Positions 10,593-22,644 of a stretch of 64,000 nucleotides of DNA are shown in pieces. The stretch is from NCBI GenBank assembly GCA_014898425.1, contig RCSZ01000005.1:2444501-2508500 (forward strand). Reading direction: 5' to 3'. Position 1 is the first letter of the stretch. The number at the start of each line of letters is the position of its first letter. The notes beneath the pieces are model-generated. The model ran no database searches. It was not told where the DNA came from and worked only from the letters and a program-made list of their open reading frames with translations. This DNA comes from Botryotinia globosa (Eukaryota > Ascomycota > Leotiomycetes > Helotiales > Sclerotiniaceae). Made by a program: the position numbers and the translations under genes.

Positions 10593-12942
10593 GGTCGCTG
10601 AAGATGATGGGGTGAACTTTTGCGATAATGTAATAAAGCAATCTGGACAACTAAAAAGTGAATATTTCAAAGCAGATTAATAATTATTATCAAGGTGAAA
10701 TTGCGGAAGATGCCACTCTCGACTATTGATCGTTGAAACCCGTGGACTTCCTATGGCTCATTGCATTTTCTACCGCGCACTTTGTCGCCTGATTGCTTCG
10801 CAAGTCCATTAAACTCCGCCATATCATTATCATGTAGATCGCAAATGTTATGAGAACTTGCAGAGGCAGCTTCCCGTGCAACAAACAAACAGTAAGATTG
10901 CACACGAAGCTCTTCAATTTTTAGAAGATGAGGATTTCTTATTCAAGCTTAAAAGCAAAGAAGGCAATGAGTGTTTCATCAGGAACAAACAATGTATCAG
11001 ATGTATCAGAAATAGATGTATATTGAGATGAAGATTGACCTTTATATCAGCAGTCTCTCACTCGAACCCAAGTTCATGGCTATTTGGGTCTAAGATGCAA
11101 GTTCTATATGTGATATTTGACCAGTATGCCATTGAAATATTTGGTGTTGATGATATACAAACTGTAACACAACTTAAATAACACCCACATGGGCCATATC
11201 ATATTTATTCATAATACCTCCACCTAGGTATACAGACCAGTCGGTGTGACAAGCTCTCAGGAGTCAATTAAGTCTGTCCGAGGTGGTGTAGGGACGCCGA
11301 AATCCACACCTATATCAACGCGTACATTCGTCACATCATGAGTAAATAACGCTGTGTCGGCAATTACGTAGTCTTTCCTAGGATCTGCGGTGTCAGGTAT
11401 GATTCTATGCAGTTGAGAAACTAAATGGATTACATTCAGCAGCTCAAATACGCCACAAACTTTGTTGACTAGGTGCCTAGATACCAATATCATGATCTGG
11501 CAACTGCAACTGTAACCCACTTGCTGTCGTCAAAATCAAGACACGATGATAGCTTTTGGAATAAGCGGGAAGGGGGCGGGGGGGAGCTCTGAAAGAAGGG
11601 AAGAGTTGGTGTATTCTTGAATCTCAGGTGGTTGTCCCAAGGAACTTTGAGTGACATTGATAACATCTGCCATAAGCTTCTCATTAGCCTTCGTTGCTCA
11701 GTAAATATGATTGGTATTCAACATTCCGGTAAGTCTGGTAATATCTATTCAACCAGTTCCAGTCATTATTAAGTGACTGTATGCAGTGGCTCATGAGAAA
11801 GTAGATCCGTACAGCTAAACTCACAGTATCCAATTGATGGTGTATTGGGCAGGCTCCTGACGTACTTATCTCTCTTTGCATTCTTCGGTACTTGCTCCAA
11901 AACAGTGTATTATACAAAATTGTTATCTCGGGAATTTCTGGCCAGAATTCAAGGTTCACAGAGGCGTATGCATAAAATTGCTGTTTAGAAAGGGCAGCTC
12001 GATTCCGATTGCTCGCCTACGGTAAGAAATGCCCAAAGCCATACTTTTATATTCTCGGAATTCTGTACTTTTACAAGAATGTTGAGAAATCCCACGTCAT
12101 CGTGGCTGATATATGCATTATGCTGTTTCGTGATGCTGTCCAATTAGACGTGTTTTTTTTTTTCTTTCAATTATTAGCATGCCGGTGACGGGGTTCTGAA
12201 TGTCTCACAGACGCCACATGTATTTCCAGCTAGTACGAGCCATTTTTTCCTTGTCAATGGTGTAAACGCAACTGGAGCTCGTTTCATTCAAAGTCTCCGG
12301 TTTGATTCGTCGACTGATATCGAGAGGTTGGTGAGAACTGATATGATTCTGCTGATCAGACGATTAGCAGTGCCGTGTAACCTATCATAACATGGCCATT
12401 GGATGATCCGGATCCTTCAGTTAATAGCCTAAGAAATCATCCGTGCATGCACAGCATTAGTGCTATAGATATCCGGTTGGTACTTCCTGTCATGATAGCC
12501 AATCTTGGGACAGGATGCATGATGTCAGTACGACAATATATGCTCATACATAGAATCAATTTCAAGGAACTCTTGTGCATGGTGGTACAAATAATTCCAG
12601 CACTGAAGTAGATATTCATGCATAATAATAATAGCTGAGATTGTGATTGTGTATGATATCGCTGCTGAAGACATTTCTTAAGCGGTCATATTCCTGTTGG
12701 TCAGCAGTATATCCTAAATTAAAAATCGGAGTGAAATGAAGTTGGATTCACGAGATACCACTTCCGATTCTATCAAGCAGGGAGCCCATGTAGCAATCTG
12801 CTGTTGATTTTGTAAAGGGATTTGGTTCAATATATATATCCCCCCAAGCCTCCATTTAGGATCATATTTGTATAGCTTTTCTCTCGTTAGCTGATTTCCA
12901 AAACAATTTTTTCTCCTAACATTGCGGTTGTAATCAGAAATC
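10593..12942. other. gene-poor stretch; possible degraded gene on minus strand 11250-11960
   Basis: I recognise no protein family here. Several short minus-strand open frames at 11257-11959 are joined by plausible GTGAGT/CAG sites. They could be exons of an unknown or decayed gene, but no consistent product emerges. The last 200 bases are the promoter of the 2OG oxygenase, with ATATATAT near 12830. Confidence 0.4.
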
Positions 12943-13944
12943 ATGATTGCAGCCAGTGAAATCACACCCGATCTTCATAACGATCTCAAGGCAAATCCAG
13001 TCACTGAATTGAAATGGAAAACCACCAACCCGGTTCGTGCTACAAAGGCATCCTTGCTAGATCTCTTGGAAGGTCGAACTCCTATCCTTCACGAGCCTGA
13101 ATTCCTTTCCAAAGAGGATTGTTCTAAGCTCACTAAGACATTGGAGCCAAGACTTACGCCGTATCTCCATGCTACTGGCCCAAAATTGGCAAAAGTAGGC
13201 GTTGCTCAGTTTGAGTTTCAAGCACAAAGTGAGGATGACTTGAAAAATAGGTCTGGAAACGGTACGTGCTGTCAAAAGCAAACTCTCCAAAGTCTCTCTC
13301 ATGCCAAGGCATGTAGAAACTGGCTAATTGAATATGTAGAGAAGCAGGAATACTTCCAGGCTGTACGCGACCTGGGCGACCCGCATGGAAAGTTGGAAGC
13401 GGAAATTGGCGTGAATGCGTTCGCTAAGGTCTTTGAATTTATCAAATCAATTGCACCTGAAGACTGGGAGGTCATGATAGCAACAGAGGTAGTAGACGAC
13501 GGGACACAATCTTACTTCGCTGGCATCTTTCGAGTAATCAACAACGGAACACCAGTTCATTGCGATTGGGCACCTTATGATACTCGGACGGAATCATGGG
13601 CGATTAGCCGATTGACTCATCAACTTGCGGCCAATCTCTGCATAACCCCACCACCCATAAATAGTGGTGGTACTACTGTCCACGATTTGCAGTGGTCTCC
13701 CGAAGCGTTGAAATTTCGTGACCCTGATAGTTATGGATACTTTCCAGGTCTTGTTGAGGGACGTCAAAAGGTAGATTTCCAACCTCACATTGGTGATCTA
13801 TACCTTTTCAACTCTCGCAATATGCACCAAGTGCATCCTGTCTATTCTGAGATAGGAACACGCCGTTTGGCGATGTCAAGCTTCCTTGGAGTTATTCCGC
13901 CACTGAACGAAGGTGAAAAGACGAAGTTGGTGTTTTGGGGTTAA
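12943..13944 (+). CDS. 2-oxoglutarate/Fe(II)-dependent oxygenase
   Basis: The frame is open over 333 codons. A 78-nt stretch at 13262-13339 (GTACGT...GCTAAT...TGTAG) has all marks of an intron, is a multiple of three and has no stop, so the mature protein is more likely 307 aa; splicing would join SGN to EKQEYFQAV. Iron-binding residues are visible as H-x-D in PVHCDWAP (H206/D208, unspliced count) and a distal His in NMHQVHPV (H295 or H298). A following GTRRLAMSSFLG offers the arginine for 2-oxoglutarate. These enzymes use Fe(II), O2 and 2-oxoglutarate to hydroxylate or otherwise oxidise a substrate. The substrate is not known. No signal peptide. It lies near a P450 remnant and an aminotransferase remnant, so a metabolic cluster is possible. 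Family assignment is firm, role open. Confidence 0.85.
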   Translation: MIAASEITPDLHNDLKANPVTELKWKTTNPVRATKASLLDLLEGRTPILHEPEFLSKEDCSKLTKTLEPRLTPYLHATGPKLAKVGVAQFEFQAQSEDDLKNRSGNGTCCQKQTLQSLSHAKACRNWLIEYVEKQEYFQAVRDLGDPHGKLEAEIGVNAFAKVFEFIKSIAPEDWEVMIATEVVDDGTQSYFAGIFRVINNGTPVHCDWAPYDTRTESWAISRLTHQLAANLCITPPPINSGGTTVHDLQWSPEALKFRDPDSYGYFPGLVEGRQKVDFQPHIGDLYLFNSRNMHQVHPVYSEIGTRRLAMSSFLGVIPPLNEGEKTKLVFWG

Positions 13945-16519
13945 AGATTGGAGGTATTATAGTAAAGCCATATTCATGTCGCTAAATATAAGAAGTTGGG
14001 GTCTTCGTGCCTGTGTGTAGTCTTCAATCTGATAATATGTCATCCGGCGGTTTGCATCAAGTTACCCCAGAGGTGACAAACTTTGAACACTTATTATGTC
14101 TCTGTGAAAATTTCAGGAAAGCTTTAGTTCTCCGCAAGAAACTTGTGTTGCTGATGCATGCAGTACATAGATCCGAATACGTCTTGATGAGGAACGTAAT
14201 CAAGACAATCGAGTGACTGGATTGGAAAATAAAGCATCGCTAGAGGAGGAGTTAGGAAAGAGAGGATAATTATGCCGGGCGGTGTGACGTGTGGTCACTT
14301 TCAGAGTGGGTGGAGCACAATCGGCAGGGCATCTCGTTCTATTCATTCGAATACGTGATCACGATCAATCCTGACAGCTTGTTATCAATTCGAATCTTGT
14401 TTCATTCATGTTTTATCCTGTGTGGTTCCACTTCGCTAGTAATATATCAATCGCTCTCAAGTAGCCCTGCAACCGAGCCCTCGGCCGAAAAGACTACATA
14501 CATCCAAAGCACGAATAGTTCTCTGCTCCTCTCGCCACTATACTAGACGCTGAATGGAACATCCTTTTTCCAGGTATTTCAATTCTATGTTTTGCTTTTA
14601 CAACACCACAATTCAAGTACGACTGCTTGTTTGATTTGTCTGCTTGCGAAAACAAAAATTCCTCATTTCTAACTCTTCTACTCGGCTTCTGGGGAACTTG
14701 ATATCTTGTTCCTGAACTGACATATAATTGCAATCCTCTGCTCTTAAATCAGGAGCGCCTGGTGTTTCTTGTGTCTATAGCTTTGACTTGTTGACGCGCT
14801 GATTACAAAGTCTACAAGTGGTCTTGTTTTTCGTTTAGTCCTCTCAGTCCGCAACGCCAGTGTGCAGGTATTTAAACCCCTCGGTATTCAGATTGTTCAT
14901 GGGCAACTTTGAGAGTTCAAAGTCCGAAACGATAGAAGTAGATAGACAGGCTATCCCAGATTTCCTGATGGTTTTCAATTGTCCTTAACTTGACATTGGT
15001 ACTGGCTCATCAACCATACAGAATAATATCTCTAGTTGTCATCTTGTCAAGATAACCCGCGATCTCGAAATACAAGGTTACTCTTAAGCTCGCAATCGCT
15101 TTTAATTATAAGTTCTGCATGTTTGTAGTAAAATCTCAGCATGGTGTCACAAATACAGAAGCAGTCTTAGCAAGCATCGAGTCTGAACACGAAATATGAC
15201 CCAGCTTCAGACGACCGCACTGGGAAACGTGAACTCGCATTCATCTTACCTTTGAAGTCTGATATCTCAAGACGAACACTTGCCATGGGCACTTTTGTTG
15301 ATAACAAGGAGTTGCCTGAGCCACTCTCATGGTATCAAATGGATAGACTCACAAATGCACACAAGTATATTTTAAGAATATTGCGCAGTTCTATTCTCAA
15401 TTGTTAATCAATCTCGTGTTAGAAGATGCCCTTAATACTGTTACATGTCGTGCCACAACACTCTTCGACCTAACACTAAAATCGCGAGCGGCGCAGGTGT
15501 TTCGTAGCAAGTTGAGGGGATTAACAAGTTTGTTTGTGCTTTCAGGAATCTAGTGAAACGAGCCCTACAACATTTATTGCCGTTACACTGAATATATCAT
15601 CCATTTAGATATTCTTATTGTGTAATTCGTCGTTAACTTGACAATAAATGCCACCAACTTCGGCAGAGACCAATTCTGGAATTCGCCGAGCTATGCCTTG
15701 AAGACAGTTCTCACTATCCATACCCCCAAATATTTATTAGGCTATATTCCAGATGGATGAAAAGACCGAGTTGGTCAAATGATCATTTCGTGGATATATG
15801 CGGGTGTGTGCCTGGCCGGGTGGCTTGCATATAATGATTTCCCCGTTCTGGTAGTATATTTGCTACGCCGACCATGACTGCATTTTCATCTCAACGGAGA
15901 TAAATCAATACAGGCGATGCACAAATTTTTATCAACACCATAAATTGATCCTTTTCCGCAGTCAATGCAGAATTCTATGGCGCAGTTCACCCGATACCAT
16001 CAATAATAACCCACCGGTTATTCTCCTTACCAAACTATGGCTCTGATGATGTGCTTCCGTTGCCTCTTCAAGCAATGGGTATTAATCGTCTTGCAGTGGA
16101 ATTCAATGTCATTTCATAATGCAAAAAGGTTGTTGCTATTTTTGACTGGTAAGTGCTGTAGAATTGTATCGAATAGGAAGTCCAGGTTTGGTCGGTAATG
16201 CGCTCTCAGGAAATTTTGAACTGAGATATTTCAAGGTCTGCGGAGCAATGGGGTCGGAGAGTTTTTGGATGTACTCAATTCATGAGGCACAGACTCATAG
16301 GCAGGAGACCCCAACACTCAGACTTGAATGAGTAAGTTCATCTTCATTTTCCTTCATCTATGTATACTCTTCTTATGCCCTTCTAGCCCTTATCCACTGG
16401 CTTTCATCAAATTTGTTGTTGAAGACTTCAGTCTTAATACGCAATCCTCGACGTTATCGAAATTTTTAAAGATAGACTGTGCTGATATCGACGACTTGGA
16501 ATCCCTCGAGTAGTTCAAA
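13945..16519. other. gene-poor stretch
   Basis: About 2.6 kb with short frames only. I recognise no protein, RNA gene or repeat. It includes the 3' flank of the oxygenase and the promoter of the membrane protein. Confidence 0.5.
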
Positions 16520-17767
16520 ATGAACACTTTAACGCCAAATCCAATAGTCAACTATGAAACTTTTATAGTAAGCTGTTCCATATCTTGTTTCCGCGCTTTT
16601 ATTAAGTATTGATTCTCATAACAGGGAGTAACTTGGGGATGTACTGCAATTTCGTTACTTTTTGTAACGTTCAGAATCTGGGTTAGAATTCGAACCTTCA
16701 GACGCCTTTCACCCGATGATTTCTGCGTCATTGTGGCCTGGCTGCTCCTTCTTTGCTGTGCAATTATTTGTCAGAAAATTAGCAGAGACATGTATGAGAT
16801 GCTTGGGGTTTTGAACGGAGTTCTTCTCCCTCCACCGGAAGGATTTGAAAAGCATGCCGAGAGATTTCTTCGAGGCTCCGCGGCCGTATATGTACTATAC
16901 TATTGTACATTATGGCTCATCAAGATATCTTTCCTACTATTCTTCGGGCGACTCTTGGAGAACGTGGACTCCTATGTCTGGCCACGACGTATTGTAGCCA
17001 TAGTTGTGTTTGCATCTTGGATAATATGTATTGGGATAATTCCCTATTCATGTTTGGTTCCAAGTTTTGAAAAAATTTCAGCCACTTGTCTCTCTCGATC
17101 TGCAATCAGAATCCAGCGCTTTGCACTAGGTTTTGGTTGCGGACTGGATGTCTTGACAGACGCAATGAGTAAGTCAGTCTTCCTACATTCATGTCGTCGG
17201 AGAAAACTAACAATCACAGTTTTGGCTATTCCGATTAGTATGCTGTGGACTGTACGTTTAAGTCGAAAGCGAAAGCTTGCCTTGGCTGGTATTTTCTCAC
17301 TCGTCATCATAACGATTATCTTCTCCATCGTTCGCCAATCCGTTGTAAGCTCGTACTCGCATCAATTTGAGGAAAGCTGGCTTTATACGTGGAGTCTCGT
17401 GGAGCAGACTGTTGGTAGGTTTGATCTCATACCTCAGGTTAATATCTTGTTCCTATCGCTGACCTCAAGCATAGCAATCATAATTGCATGTCTTGCTTCG
17501 TTTCGTTCTCTATTCGCCCGCAACAACCACATGCAACCGACTCCTCCAAATCCGAGTGAAAGTTACTCGGTTGAGGGAAATAAGAAGAACAAAAAGCGCT
17601 ATTTTCATATCGACTTCAGCCTCATATCCGACTTAACAGCTCCATCTACAGATTCGGACATAACAAAAACAACCTCTAGTAGTAATGAATCAGAACATAT
17701 AGTGCTTCGCCCTCAAAATATTCATGCCCGACAAGACGTGGAGCAATCCTCCGAGTTGCAGGTTTAA
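16520..17767 (+). CDS. SAT4 / fungal rhodopsin-domain integral membrane protein
   Basis: Exons 16520-16567, 16625-17168, 17220-17414 and 17475-17767 give 359 aa. Introns are 57, 51 and 60 nt, the second with an ACTAAC branch. The last two introns are multiples of three without stops and would be missed by simple ORF reading. Removing them gives the family continuity LTDAM-ILAIPISMLW and VEQTV-AIIIACLASFRSLF. About seven hydrophobic helices are seen, with typical landmarks: RIRTFRRLSPDDF after helix 1, LWLIKISFLLFFGRL, DVLTDA, LAIPISMLWTVRLSRKRKLALAGIF, CLASFRSLF. The C-terminal tail (from about 275) is polar and cytoplasmic by analogy. The family (PTH11-like in part) includes putative receptors and pigment-cluster members, but ligands are unknown. 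It lacks an N-terminal CFEM domain. Confidence 0.85.
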
Positions 17768-18376
17768 TTATTTTGCGAGATATTGTTACTGGCGTTTGGG
17801 AGCGTACCGGCATTGGGAAGAGCCGAGTTTTCACTGCACCTTGTTTCTTTTTGCAATCAAGTTCTCTCGCAAGGGAAGTACTCTTTTTTTTCATTACAGT
17901 CCTACTTGTTTTACACGATTTCAGGAAAAAAACGAAAGTTGGTTTGGTTCTGCACAATTAAACGAAATTTTACTGCTTGGGTGTTGATATTATAGCGCCC
18001 ACTATAGTGCTAAACAGCCGCGCTAGGTGAGACATGTAATGGTGATTTGGCTCCAATTTTTGACTACAGATCCGGTACCATTTACATCGTATAGAGCTCT
18101 TTCCTTTAACGCGTGCTTCGATAATTTTTACTGCTCAAAGATGACCGGCCGACAGGTTGTGGGGCCCAACTGTTGGTCAGCAAGCTTATAGTTTGACTTC
18201 ACCAAAATTGGAATGCTACAACGCAGAATGACATCTAGGTCGCAGATATTGTACGGAATGGTATTTCGTCAAACATATAGACCAGATCTTTTCGAGGCAC
18301 AACTTCGATCCTATATGCGCTTCATTTCACACAGCCCCGTTGCTAGAACAGTGCATTTGCATCATACAATACGAGA
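17768..18376. other. intergenic region
   Basis: About 600 bases with no recognisable gene, RNA or repeat. Confidence 0.5.
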
Positions 18377-19822
18377 ATGGTTGCACTTTTTATTGACGTT
18401 TACTTAAATCAGTCAAAGCAGAATCAGTCTTCGAAATTTCACTGCTTCTCTAGTTTTCCTAAAGAGATACGCCTCAAGATATGGGCGTTATCTCTTCACC
18501 AAAACCGCTTCATCCCGATTTATGTAAGCAAGACAGCTAGTCAAGACAACGCAAACGATCACGATCAATCACACCTCTATTCTAAATATAATGACCTAGG
18601 CAAGATTATAAGCGGAGTTCATTACCAGCTTTCTATCAATAGACCCATCTTGGATACAGCCAACCACCTTTTCAATACCATAATAGAATCGAGATCAGCA
18701 GCGCTAGACTTTTACCGCATTCACCTACCTCTTACTCGAGGTTTTATTCAAATCAAGCCTGAATATGATATGTTGTTCTTACAAAATTGGGATAAAGCTC
18801 CTCAAGTGGTCGCCGATATTCTTCATGATATCAGAGCTTATGATCCAAAAGATGAGGGCCTGATGCATCTGGCTTTGGCGGAAGGATCAGGAGATAGTTT
18901 ATTTGATATTCCACATCCCTGTAATATACTATCCGGACATACTGAGATGGTTGATTTTGACTCCAACCCATTTCTTAACTCGTTTCAAAATGAAGCTAAG
19001 GAAGAGATGCAACCCAATAATGAAGTGCCCATTTACAATGAAACACTGATCTTTTTGAGAAATACAAGTCAAGGACGTCGTGATCGCGGTATGGGTTATG
19101 GAACTTCACGTGTTCCTCATCATCCTACAGCCATAGTATCCCTCATTGATATACTCAGTATCAAATTTCGGTCATTGTGGTGTGTTGAAAAGTTACTATG
19201 CGACTCAAGGATCTACAACAATATAGGTCCGCGCATGGGAAGACCTCAGTTATCAGAGACTTGTCCTATCATGCCGTCTATGGAACAAATAGGCAGATCT
19301 AGTATCAACTTTGAGTGGTTGAAGAGAGATCCTAGACCAATTCAACCAGATCTAAAATAGTTAGCTTTCTGGCGGGATCCACGCCGATTTTATCATAGCT
19401 GGTGCATCCTGGAAGGAATTTTGGGTGTACGGCATGCAACCGATTTTAATTTTTATGTCTGCGTAACCACACAATTACCGCCTCTTGAGGAATGGGGAAA
19501 AGACGTTGAGCAACATGTGTCAACAAGGCTTGGCATGCGTCAGATAGTTGACCGTCATAGAGAAAATGAGCTAGCTCAATGGGAGGAGTCGCTCGAGTTC
19601 TTCAAGAATTTGAATATGAAGATCCCTAAGCATGGCTTTCTGAGGGACGAGGAGAGCTATAAGGAGTCGGAGAAGAATCTTTTAACCGCTGTTGGCATGT
19701 GGATCTTTGCTGGAAAATTGTTTGTGCAGGTCAATAGAGAGAATATGTGTGACGTATACGGGAGTTTTAAAGAGCATTTTGAGATGTCGGAAGTCCCTGG
19801 GCTTGTATTGTTTGACATTTGA
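18377..19822 (+). pseudogene. 2EXR-domain protein interrupted by one in-frame TAG
   Basis: A single reading frame runs from ATG 18377 to a stop at 19822 (481 coding positions), interrupted only by TAG at 19358-19360. Residues 22-55 read FHCFSSFPKEIRLKIWALSL, the start signature of the fungal 2EXR domain, whose function is unknown. After the TAG the frame continues at once with LAFWRDPRRFYHSWCILEG, and no start is needed, so both parts belong to one protein. The part upstream ends KRDPRPIQPDLK. No GT..AG intron that would remove the TAG was found. It may be a recent nonsense mutation, a strain-specific allele, a sequencing error or stop readthrough. If functional, the first 327 residues keep the 2EXR domain. 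Confidence 0.7.
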
Positions 19823-19930
19823 GGTTGCTACAGTGAAGTTTGTGAAATCAATGACACTATGCCCGGATAAACTTACATGACCATCTTTCTAACTGCCAAG
19901 AAGTTGAAGTTTATTCTTTTTTATAGGCGA

Positions 19931-21242
19931 TCAAACAATGAGAGTTGGCCTCAGAACTTTCTTCATCCTTTCAAGTGCCTCCACCATAATTTCCCGCTTC
20001 ACAGCAAATGTCAATCTCGCCCATCCAAATTCCCCGTAGGAACCCAAATACCCCCCTCCTGGTGACATCAAAACTCCTCCATCCCTCAACTTTACCCAAG
20101 ACTTCCATCTCGTCTTGCGCATTCTGTGAAATTATATGTTAATTAACTTATCTGATGAAAGCTTTTCAGGCAAATACAAATTTAAGCCCATGAAATAAGA
20201 CGTGGAGAAGGTCTGCTTCTGTACGGGACTCTTTGTGAGAAGGGGAATGAGATAGTCATCCATTTACCTTTGCATCTGCTGCTATTCTAACAAATATCAG
20301 AATTCCTGCTTTTACAGAAACGTAATCTATATTCCAATTTTCCAAAGTAGATGTCAATAAATCATATGAAACTCTTAGTCCTTCCTTATTAGCTTCAACC
20401 AGAGCCGGAAGTTGTGGTGATGTAAGAATCGCGGTCATGCACAAGCTGCTTGGCGTTGAAACTTGCCAGACATTCGAATATGATATGCTATAAAGTAAAG
20501 GCTTATTTGATTGTGACACGATACATCCCTGATCACTATAAGCCAATTGTCTCAATCTCATTATTTGCCAAAGGGTAGAAAGTATTTGACTAACCACTCT
20601 CATACCAGCACAACCGAAATCTTTACTTGGACCCCACATAACATGGACTCTACTCCGATCAATTCCCTTTCCTTCCTCTACCAAACTTCAAGCAGAGGTA
20701 AAAGGCTTCTCGGGATCTGTATTAAATACCGAGAGAACACCAATTTCATCGGATATATAATGAATTGGAACGTGGGCACTAACGGGCAACTGGAGCAAAC
20801 GCCAATACAATGTCTCCCTCATCACAAATAGAGTACATCAGTGAATCAAGAACACTTGCGCAACCACTGCCCGTCGAGATGTGATCTTCTTCTGCCTTTG
20901 ATGAAGGGTTGAAATATGTATTGAAGAATGAAGCGAATCCTCTTCGCATTGCTGCCTCGCCGCCAAGACCTGTAGGGTAGAGGAAACTCTAGGATGTGTC
21001 AGCATGAATGTTGACAAAAGAGTATGCAGCAAATCCTGTACATCTTCGCTCAGACTTTCATTCAAGGCATCTTTATATATGCTCAACAGTTGAGGTCTTA
21101 GTAAACGATTCTCGGCTTTCTCTAGACGTATTATATCTGGTCGTGCAACATATGATAGAAAGCCCAGTGGCGCCAATTTAGGAAGTTTGTTAGCCATGTG
21201 AGTGGAGAGACCATGCTCTAGATACTCTGAAGTCGAAGGCAT
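19931..21242 (-). pseudogene. ACC-synthase-like PLP-dependent aminotransferase pseudogene
   Basis: The start at 21242 gives an intact N-terminus (MPSTSEYLEHGL..., LAPLGFLSYVARPDIIRLEKAENRLL). Parts in other frames follow: FFNTYFNP, then a glycine-rich HISTGSGCASVLDSLMYSICDEGDIVLAFAPV typical of fold-type I aminotransferases. The usual central segment of roughly 70-100 residues, which holds the NPHNPLG-type motif, is missing. The frame resumes at HYISDEIGVLSVF, is cut by TGA at 20688-20690, then runs through VHVMWGPSKDFGCAGMRV (SKDFG has the PLP lysine). A 60-70 nt intron leads to GCIVSQSN. Near the end, GGVLMSPGGGYL..FGWARLTFAV is in yet another frame. The intact enzymes are fungal ACC-synthase-like aminotransferases, often in biosynthetic clusters. 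Deletion, stop and frameshifts make activity impossible. Confidence 0.8.
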
Positions 21243-22644
21243 GACGTGCTGACGGTCTAGTTGAAGAAAAAGATTTCCTATACGCAGAGGGAGAAAACGG
21301 GCAGTTCTGCAACCACTTGCAATGCCTACATAGATAGATATCGATTTCCAACGGTTGGTTAAGTTTTCTTCAAAGAATAGTGTACATACTCGTACATTTG
21401 AACCAATCTTTAATCGTAAGCCGTCATCTTACCTGCATGTCCCCCTGCTAGAACATTCCACTATACTTGCAGAGAAACCAAAAACTTATCAAGCTTATAA
21501 TGCTTTCGCCTACGTGCTTTAGATCACTCGTGATTGAACTGTATTATCTCAGTACTTGATCTCAAGATGAATGTGAATATACATGATCGGCTCTACTTTT
21601 TCTCAAAATAGCAAACATTTCCTCTTCAATGCTTCACTCCCCACCCTCTACATTCAGATCCAGATTCCTCTGCAAAATCTGCAACTATTGATAATCAATA
21701 ACACTGTACCCGGGATTCCTCTGGCAGACCTAATTCGGATGCGGAACTGGGAACCTAGCAGAAGCTTAAAGACTAAGAATTTTCACGACTCAGAGTATTC
21801 GATCTTTCCAAATCAATATATGCCAGCTTAGAATATAAGATCACATTGTTGCAAGACTGACTGCCTTGTCGAACGGTAGCCAAACTGTTGAAGACCTTTT
21901 GCTCCGAGTCAACCAACGAGCTTGATATTGTGGTGTTCTCAGACTCTCAACGATGAACGTAGGGAAATTGGCATCACCCCATCTTCAATACAATTAACAT
22001 CTTCATAATGACACACTTGAGAATTTTGATTCTTGCTAAAGGAGTTCTTGACTTCAAGATCACGCTCCAAAGTGCAGATGTCTCAAACCTGCCCATCATT
22101 AGGCCCCAATATTCGATCTTAATCAAAATCGAATTGTGAAACTCCGGGGGGAATGATAGTATTTAGCTGGATTTTTCTTGATTTCGGAGAAGTTCTCAAT
22201 TTGCTCCTTTATGTTGCAATTCGGCAAATTGACGAGTGGTTTGAGTTTGGGGATATGCGGGGTTGATAAGCTCAATCTCGCTCCTCCAAATGTTCGTATG
22301 CAGTTATAATCTCTCTCCAGCTTTATATTTACATTCATTTCTCAAATGCATAATACCTAAGAGAGTTCCATTATTGAAGATATATTGTAAATTATTGAGG
22401 CAGGTAACTTGTGACTTTGGTCTGTGACTTTTCCTGTCGAATGCGGGAATGCGTCAAAACATGTGGCCTGGTGACGTCGGTAACCTTAAGTTAAGGCCAA
22501 GATTCCTAATTCGCATCGTTGCTTCCCTTCCCTTACCTTACCTACCTTGAGATCCATCAACATCAACATCAAAGCAAAAAACAAACTCACTATATGAATG
22601 TTCAGTCATGATTTGATTCGCACCTGAACTCTACGCATCCAGAT
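21243..22644. other. intergenic region
   Basis: About 1.4 kb with no recognisable gene, RNA or repeat; the last part is the promoter of the 5-phosphatase and holds CCTTACCTTACCTACCTT near 22530. Confidence 0.5.

Noticed and set aside
11257..11959. Chain of minus-strand frames that might be exons of an unknown gene
   Set aside because: Some GTGAGT and CAG sites are present, but no join gives a coherent product or recognised domain, so I did not call a gene.
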